A stretch of DNA of 38,196 bases. Origin: Collinsella sp. AM17-1 (GTDB lineage: Bacteria; Actinomycetota; Coriobacteriia; Coriobacteriales; Coriobacteriaceae). The notes under the pieces were generated by a model that saw only the letters and a list, made by a program, of their open reading frames with translations, did not search any database and was not told where the DNA came from. Positions within the stretch are counted from its first letter, which is position 1, and each line of letters opens with the position of its first letter. Shown one piece after another: positions 33,715-38,196 of the stretch. Made by a program: the position numbers and the translations under genes. The stretch covers positions 1 to 38,196 of the forward strand of contig NZ_QRJZ01000024.1 in assembly GCF_003470665.1 (NCBI RefSeq). The letters run 5' to 3'.

Positions 33715-33850
33715 TCCGATCTGCGACGCGAACATCCCGAGCCAAGAGGAATTACGGTTACTGGTACAGCTGGGGACTTGCACCCCGATTCTCCCAAACG
33801 CGCAGGAAAACCGCGCATTCGTGCGTCTCCGCACCACCATCTAGACCATC
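33715..33850 (-). promoter_or_regulatory. Cobalamin riboswitch
   Basis: On the minus strand the core reads GGGAGAATC, then GGGGTGCAAGTCCCC (33786-33772), then AGCTGTACCAGTAACCGTAA. This matches the cobalamin riboswitch core, where GGUGNAANUCC is followed by CUG..CC.G.AAC.GU. An upstream helix ATGCGC/GCGCGT and a downstream GGCTCGGGATG segment fit the remaining B12-box part more loosely. It lies about 110 bases upstream of the large DUF4430 gene, on its strand. The 33608-33714 leader can also pair near the GGGGGA start site, so translational control is plausible. Exact ends are approximate. Confidence 0.75.
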
Positions 33851-33852
33851 GA

Positions 33853-33880
33853 TTATTACCGTCGATATGGTAGCACGCAA
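33853..33880 (-). promoter_or_regulatory. Candidate promoter of the riboswitch transcript
   Basis: On the minus strand -35 TTGCGT (33880-33875), 16-base spacer, -10 TAATAA (33858-33853). A start near 33846 would place the RNA start just ahead of the riboswitch. The -35 overlaps the U tract of the preceding terminator. Confidence 0.45.
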
Positions 33881-33906
33881 AAGGGCCTCGCACGCAGGCG
33901 AAGCCC
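33879..33906 (-). terminator. Intrinsic terminator downstream of the AarF-like gene
   Basis: On the minus strand GGGCTTCGC (33906-33898) pairs with GCGAGGCCC (33891-33883) via a CTGCGT loop, followed by TTTT. It lies 52 bases beyond the kinase stop. Confidence 0.8.
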
Positions 33907-33957
33907 AAGGTAAAAGCTATTGTTTGCGATAGGAAAATGTGGTGACGGTCGCAGCCT

Positions 33958-35721
33958 CTAGTGCTTGCCGCCGTGACTGTTGAGCCAGATATTGCGGCCC
34001 AGCATAAGCGCCAGCACCAGCGCGCTCACGTAGCCAAAGAAGCCGATGACCGGAATGCCGAGGACAACCGGCTCGATGCGCGCGTAGTACACCACCGACG
34101 AACCGATAAACAGACCGGCGATCACGATAGCCATCGACATGCGGTCGATAATTCCGCCCAGCTGTCGCAGCGCCTTATCGCTGCTCATGATCTGCGTGTT
34201 CACCTTAAGCTGGCCGCGCGTGAGCATACGCGAAGCCAAGCCCAAATACTCGGCCGCCTCGAGCGAGCCTTTTGCCGCGCGATAGCTGCTCGCGGCCAGA
34301 TCGCGTCCCATATCACGCACGCGCGCATAGGTGCTTTTTTCGTTTTTGATGTGCGTCTGGATGATCTGGATCATGTTGACGTTGGGCATATACTCGGTCA
34401 GCAAACCCTCGAGCGTCACCATGCCGCGCGCGAACATCGTTACCACGCTCGGCAGCTCAACATCGTTTTTGCGCGCCAGGTTTAGCAGCGAGGTCAAAAA
34501 CTCGCCGATATCCAGATCCTTCAGGTCAAGGCCCGCAAAGTCAGCCACGATAAAGTCCAAATCGGACAAAAACGCTGAATGATCGAGCTCGGCCGAGTCG
34601 CCACGCGTCACGGCAAAACGCATGAGCGAATCCTTGAGCTTGGGCACGTCACCCTCGGCCACGGCGAAAATCATGTCCTTGACGATACCGCGATCGTGGC
34701 TCGACATGCGTCCGACCATGCCCAAGTCGATAAAGTAAACGATGCCGTCCTTGAGAATGATGTTTCCCGCATGCGGGTCCGCATGGAAAAAGCCGTCATC
34801 GAGCACCTGCGTCGAGTAGTCCTCGACGATTGCGGCACCGATCTTTTCCAAGTCATAGCCCTCGGCCACCAAGCGTTCAGGATCGGCGATCGAAATGCCG
34901 TCGACGTAGTCCATAACCACCACGTGCTCGGTGCACAGGTCCAGATAGGATTTAGGACACGTCACGCCATGAACGCTCTTATGGAACTCGTAGAAGTCGT
35001 TGAGGTTTTTGGCCTCGGCCAAAAAGTTGGTCTCCTCGCGAAACGAGGTCCACAACTCCTCGACTACGCCGTGCAGGTCAACGAATTGATCGGTGTTGAC
35101 GAACTTGGAAACGATACGCACCACCGAGCGGATGATATCGATGTCCTGCGCCATGACCTGCTGCGCACCGGGGCGCTGCACCTTGACGGCCACGTCCTCG
35201 CCCGTCACCAGACGAGCGCGGTGCACCTGCGCGAGCGATGCGCTACCGAGCGGATTGGGGTCGATCGCATCGAACATCTCCCCCAGGCGCAGGCCGTACT
35301 CTTCTTCCAGACAACTGAGTACGACCTCGTACGGCACCGGCTCCACGTCGGAGCGCAGACGACGCAGCTCGTCGCAAAAGCGTTGCGGCAGAATCTCGGA
35401 CCGGCTAGCCAGAATCTGCCCCATCTTAACGAACATGGGGCCGAGTTCCTCGAGCAGGCGGCGCAAACGAACCGGCGTGAGGTTGTCCCACACGCGGTAC
35501 TTTTTGACCAGGCGAACAATCTGCCCGATGCGCTCGCGGCGACCCGCCGGCGTGAGCTGGTATTCCTCGTCCGGCGCCATCGCGTCGGGCTCCTCTGGCA
35601 CCATATCGACAGCGCGCGGCTTCTTGCGAGCGCCCGAGACGGCGGCATCGACCTCATCGACAACCGCCGCCTCGTCACCCAAGGGATCTAGATTGTTGTA
35701 ATCGGTGGTGGAATCTGCCAT
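33958..35721 (-). CDS. AarF/ABC1/UbiB-family atypical kinase
   Basis: A 587-residue UbiB-family protein. The family's KxGQ motif is VKMGQILASR. An Ala-rich loop and the Lys follow (NPLGSASLAQVHRARLVTG, VAVKVQRPG), then EETNFLAEA, VVMDYVDGI and the catalytic/metal segment FFHADPHAGNIILKDGIVYFIDLGMVG. Two C-terminal membrane helices (MSMAIVIAGLFIGSSVVYYA and IPVIGFFGYVSALVLALML) anchor it. UbiB proteins are ATPases of isoprenoid-quinone or lipid metabolism; here, with no ubiquinone genes in view, quinone/isoprenoid lipid handling is an inference. It begins 8 bases after the phasin-like gene's stop, so the two form an operon. Confidence 0.93.
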   Translation of the reverse strand: MADSTTDYNNLDPLGDEAAVVDEVDAAVSGARKKPRAVDMVPEEPDAMAPDEEYQLTPAGRRERIGQIVRLVKKYRVWDNLTPVRLRRLLEELGPMFVKMGQILASRSEILPQRFCDELRRLRSDVEPVPYEVVLSCLEEEYGLRLGEMFDAIDPNPLGSASLAQVHRARLVTGEDVAVKVQRPGAQQVMAQDIDIIRSVVRIVSKFVNTDQFVDLHGVVEELWTSFREETNFLAEAKNLNDFYEFHKSVHGVTCPKSYLDLCTEHVVVMDYVDGISIADPERLVAEGYDLEKIGAAIVEDYSTQVLDDGFFHADPHAGNIILKDGIVYFIDLGMVGRMSSHDRGIVKDMIFAVAEGDVPKLKDSLMRFAVTRGDSAELDHSAFLSDLDFIVADFAGLDLKDLDIGEFLTSLLNLARKNDVELPSVVTMFARGMVTLEGLLTEYMPNVNMIQIIQTHIKNEKSTYARVRDMGRDLAASSYRAAKGSLEAAEYLGLASRMLTRGQLKVNTQIMSSDKALRQLGGIIDRMSMAIVIAGLFIGSSVVYYARIEPVVLGIPVIGFFGYVSALVLALMLGRNIWLNSHGGKH

Positions 35722-35729
35722 CTGCGCTG

Positions 35730-36146
35730 CTACTCGGCCTCTTCGGTATCCTTCGCATCGTCGGGCTCAACGGACTCGACGGGCACCGAGGTCACGTTGT
35801 CCTCGACCGAATCGACGATGTCGCGCACATGGGCCAGGAAGGCCGTGCGCTCGGGAGCGGTCATGACGCGGACGCGAGCCAGAATGAGTTCGTCAAGCAC
35901 GCGCTGGGCCGCGGTCTCGCCCTGCATACCCAGACGCTCGGTCAGATCGGAGATGGTACCACCGGCCTGCTCGAACATGTCGGACACACTGCGGGCGATA
36001 TCGGGAGCGCCTGCGTCCTTGCGCACCTGCTCGCCCTTGGTATTAAGGTCGTCGAGAACCTTCTTGCCGCCTTCGACAGCAACGGCGGCAGCGCCAAAGC
36101 CCACGTTAATGGCGCCGTTAACAAGCTGATCGAGTTTCATAACCAT
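35730..36146 (-). CDS. Phasin-like small helical protein, UbiB partner
   Basis: A 138-residue amphipathic helical protein. An Ala/Gly-rich helix (VNGAINVGFGAAAVAVEGGKKV) is followed by charged helices and an acidic C-terminal tail (EPDDAKDTEEAE). The composition, small size and position directly upstream of an AarF/UbiB kinase resemble the 'phasin-like' genes often paired with UbiB. No granule-binding motif was identified. The start at 36146 is chosen from GGAG 6 bases upstream; alternate ATGs lie four codons earlier and two later. Confidence 0.7.
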   Translation of the reverse strand: MVMKLDQLVNGAINVGFGAAAVAVEGGKKVLDDLNTKGEQVRKDAGAPDIARSVSDMFEQAGGTISDLTERLGMQGETAAQRVLDELILARVRVMTAPERTAFLAHVRDIVDSVEDNVTSVPVESVEPDDAKDTEEAE

Positions 36147-36245
36147 GGTTGTCTCCAATCACAAACAACTGCATTGGCGTTCTTGTACCCAAGATTGAGC
36201 GAAAGCGACAAAGCGTTTTAGCGCTATTCAATCGACGGGAAATCC

Positions 36246-37769
36246 CTATCTCACGTTGTCGTTCATCGCGAAAGAGTTCTTCATGGCGCAGCTCGTGGTG
36301 TAGAGCACCTTGCCCAACAGGGCATCGGTCTCCACGCGCACGAGCTCGGCAAACTCCTCGTTGGCGCGTGCAAGCTCGGCAGGCACCTCGGCCTCGGGCA
36401 GAACGGCTACGGCAGCGTCGACGTCATGAATCTGCTTGTGGCCCATGCCGCCGACCTTCTCCTGATAATCCTCGACTTCGCGGCCGCACTCATGGAAGCG
36501 GACGTCGGCCAGCGCGCCGATCAGGCGGTTGGCCCAGTAGAAGTTTTCGGACGTCACGCGAGCCTGCGTGTCGGCAAAGTACTCGGGCATGGTCTCGACG
36601 TTGGCGTACAGCGGAACCAGCGCGTTAAACGAGTTGGAACCAAAGGCCATCCACTGCACGGCGCGATAGGCCGGCTGCGCATAGGGACGCAGCTGCAACA
36701 CGGCGAGCTGGCTGTTGCGGTTGATGCCGATGGGGCGATAGGCGCCGCGCGTGGCGGGCGTGCCCTTGCTGCCGTAGCAGTCGTACTCCGTGCCCTGGTA
36801 GTGACTCGAAAGCACGTACTTGATGTCCTCGATGGTCACCTTGCGCTCGGGCACGCGGCTCCAGGGGATATCGTCGCTCTCGGGCGTATAGTCGGCGTCG
36901 GGGCCATCCCACACGTCGCTGGGGTTGAGGCAGCGCTGCATGTACCAGGCGCGCGGCGTGTTGTAGACATGGTCGCTGTCGCTGTGCGAGCCAAAGGCCT
37001 CGCGCGGGTTGAAGACCGTCGCCGGACCGTCGCCCTCAACGCCCAGCGTCAGGTCCAGATGCCACTCGGCCATCCAGGAGCGCAGGTCGGCGGAGCACAT
37101 GTGGTCGGCCTGGGCGCCCTCGGCGTCATCCAGGTCAAAGCTGTCGATACCCAGCTGGTTGGGCATGGTCACATAGGCGTCATCGGGCACGCGCTTGGCG
37201 ATCCAGTGGTGACCGCCGATGGTCTCGAGCCACCAGATCTCGTCCACGTCGCTAAAGGCGATGCCGTTGTTCTCGTAGGTGCCATAGCGCTCGAGCAGGT
37301 CACCCAGAATGCGTACGCCGTCGCGGGCGGATTTGGCATATGGCAGCACCAGGGTCACCATGTCCTCCTCGCCCAGACCGCCGGGCTGCGCCGGAACATA
37401 GCCGTCCTCGCCCTCGTTGCCCTTGGCGGGCACGTAGTCGACGAGCGGGTCGGCGCCGCGAACGCGCTCGTTGGTGGTGAGCGTCTCGGTTGCGGACATG
37501 CCCACATTGAGCTCGTTGAAACCGGCCTCGGCCCAGATGCCGTGGCCCGGGACAACATCGGGGACGCTCGTGTAGCGCATGGGGTTATCGGGCAACTCAA
37601 CGGTCAGGTGACTCAGGACGCTCGTGTAGACGCGCGGCTGCTCGTCGGGATGCACCACGCGCATACGCTTGGGCTCAAACACCCCGTTGGACGAGTCCTC
37701 GTTACGCGCGACCAGGGTCGACCCGTCGTAGCTTGCGTTTTTACCGACCAAAATCGTTGTGCACGGCAT
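36246..37769 (-). CDS. C69-family dipeptidase (PepD-like Ntn hydrolase)
   Basis: A 507-residue dipeptidase of peptidase family C69 (former U34). Translation from the ATG at 37769 (GGAGG 6 bases upstream) gives MPCTTILVGKNASYDGSTLVARNEDSS; the Cys at position 3 would be the N-terminal nucleophile after removal of Met-Pro. GHGIWAEAGFNELNVGMSATET and WWLETIGGHHWIAKRVPDD are typical of the Ntn fold. The enzyme probably acts in the cytosol on dipeptides of broad range; no signal peptide is seen. Length fits the family. Confidence 0.92.
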   Translation of the reverse strand: MPCTTILVGKNASYDGSTLVARNEDSSNGVFEPKRMRVVHPDEQPRVYTSVLSHLTVELPDNPMRYTSVPDVVPGHGIWAEAGFNELNVGMSATETLTTNERVRGADPLVDYVPAKGNEGEDGYVPAQPGGLGEEDMVTLVLPYAKSARDGVRILGDLLERYGTYENNGIAFSDVDEIWWLETIGGHHWIAKRVPDDAYVTMPNQLGIDSFDLDDAEGAQADHMCSADLRSWMAEWHLDLTLGVEGDGPATVFNPREAFGSHSDSDHVYNTPRAWYMQRCLNPSDVWDGPDADYTPESDDIPWSRVPERKVTIEDIKYVLSSHYQGTEYDCYGSKGTPATRGAYRPIGINRNSQLAVLQLRPYAQPAYRAVQWMAFGSNSFNALVPLYANVETMPEYFADTQARVTSENFYWANRLIGALADVRFHECGREVEDYQEKVGGMGHKQIHDVDAAVAVLPEAEVPAELARANEEFAELVRVETDALLGKVLYTTSCAMKNSFAMNDNVR

Positions 37770-37867
37770 GCGCATCCTCCTTGAGCGAAGAAATCAAACG
37801 GCAACAGTGTATCGCTTCGGCGCAGAAAGGGCGAAACCACGGCGCTGGCAACCCCTGTGGTCAAAAA

Positions 37868-37954
37868 ATGCCAAATATGAGTACTGTCACCAATTTAGTA
37901 ACAGCAATTTTGCTACGTATGGGTGTCGAAAGCCTACATTTGTTCAAAAATTAG
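37868..37954 (+). CDS. Micro-ORF, 28-residue hydrophobic peptide
   Basis: Begins MPNMSTVTNLVTAILLRMG and ends with a short tail to LFKN. The shared start MPNMSTV lies in the inverted-repeat arm, so the opposite ORF at 37968-38075 starts the same way. Similarity continues beyond the perfect repeat with conservative changes (see findings). The region upstream (GTGG...AAAAAATG) has only a weak ribosome binding site. Confidence 0.4.
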   Translation: MPNMSTVTNLVTAILLRMGVESLHLFKN

Positions 37955-37967
37955 ATGATGTAATTCC

Positions 37968-38075
37968 TCATAGGTCCAATAAAATAGGCTCTCTATCGAT
38001 AATAAATATCGTTAGAGAGCCTATTTGACATAAAATATATGTGACTATCTTGGCAACAGTACTCATATTTGGCAT
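37968..38075 (-). CDS. Micro-ORF, 35-residue hydrophobic peptide, convergent
   Basis: Begins MPNMSTVAKIVTYILCQIG, then SLTIFIIDREPILLDL, the second half read through the internal hairpin at 37982-38026. It converges on the 28-residue ORF, with 13 bases between their stops. Weak ribosome binding site. It may be a real peptide or a by-product of the inverted repeat. Confidence 0.35.
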   Translation of the reverse strand: MPNMSTVAKIVTYILCQIGSLTIFIIDREPILLDL

Positions 38076-38168
38076 TTTTTGTCCACGGGGTATAGAACTA
38101 ACCCCTCAAACAGCCCAAAACGCCTATTTCGATGCGCGCTCGGGGTAGCGTGCAGAGATGTGGTGTAA

Positions 38169-38190
38169 GAGGCGGGGCATGCCCCGCCTC
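38169..38190. terminator. Palindrome at right edge, probable terminator stem
   Basis: GAGGCGGGGC (38169-38178), AT, GCCCCGCCTC (38181-38190) form a 10-bp stem with a 2-base loop. No U tract is visible before the window ends, so strand and function are open. Confidence 0.4.
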
Positions 38191-38196
38191 CGCCCT

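Larger units (their letters stand above)
37851..38091. mobile_element. AT-rich inverted-repeat element (MITE-like or small-RNA cassette)
   Basis: A 241-bp AT-rich island. Arms of about 37 bases (37851-37887 and 38056-38091) pair with one indel and one mismatch, and the inner 25 bases (37863-37887 and 38056-38080) pair perfectly, including AAAAAATGCCAAATATGAGT. Inside is a second hairpin AAATAGGCTCTCTA (37982-37995) with its complement (38013-38026). No transposase is present and no target-site duplication could be identified with certainty. It carries the two micro-ORFs described separately. The 37770-38196 stretch otherwise shows no gene. Confidence 0.6.

Noticed and set aside
37851..38091. 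IS element
   Set aside because: No transposase or long ORF; only a MITE-like or small-RNA-type element can be supported.

Overview
The window looks like a chromosomal segment from a high-GC gut actinobacterium of the class Coriobacteriia, most likely Collinsella. This rests on strong G/C third-position bias, purple-book Shine-Dalgarno sites (AAGGAG types), a queH/queA/tgt queuosine set, a Firmicutes-type class III fructose-bisphosphatase, paired DegV proteins, serine/lysine-rich DUF4430 surface proteins and many species-specific intergenic palindromes. The genus is an inference from recollection; no database search was possible.

Layout. 155-3377 carries a short DtxR/MntR-type regulator, a Cof-type HAD phosphatase and a Uup-like ABC-F ATPase. 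3446-7364 is a complete phosphate-uptake operon pstS-pstC-pstA-pstB, read leftward, with a candidate 11-bp-period Pho box upstream and a strong terminator. 7522-10692 holds an M20 dipeptidase, a Gph-like HAD phosphatase and a divergent DegV gene. 10786-12268 has a DinJ/YafQ toxin-antitoxin pair behind a 36-bp palindrome, then a LOG-family phosphoribohydrolase. 12482-19106 is the queuosine region: tgt, then an interposed SDR dehydrogenase and a tail-anchored coiled-coil protein, then queA and queH. The interposed pair is flanked by two direct copies of a composite repeat of about 280 bp. 19174-24756 encodes a DUF3267 membrane protein, a divergent MetRS-like protein, an RsmF/NSUN-type rRNA methyltransferase, a 56-residue membrane protein and a TIM-barrel protein. 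24837-29065 has a second DegV, class III Fbp and two tandem GtrA-like membrane proteins. 29225-33850 is a two-gene surface-protein operon with four DUF4430 (transcobalamin-like) domains behind a cobalamin riboswitch. 33958-37769 has an AarF/UbiB-type kinase, a phasin-like partner and a C69 dipeptidase. The right edge carries an AT-rich inverted-repeat element with two convergent micro-ORFs.

How it fits together. Three stories stand out. (1) The riboswitch plus DUF4430 proteins suggest B12 (cobamide) capture at the cell surface, switched on when the vitamin is scarce. (2) The composite repeats at 13764-14053 and 16981-17249 contain a hairpin-rich motif in which several helices are preserved by compensatory base changes between the copies. 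This is good internal evidence for an undescribed structured RNA or folded DNA element, and its two copies bracket a cassette that interrupts the queuosine genes. (3) The element at 37851-38091 carries opposed small peptides whose similarity continues beyond its perfect inverted repeat with synonymous third-base changes.

Intergenic palindromes of several related word families (7407-7473, 10708-10770, 13769-13824, 16920-16963, 16984-17039, 22038-22155) recur throughout. No rRNA, tRNA, CRISPR array, transposase or prophage gene was seen.
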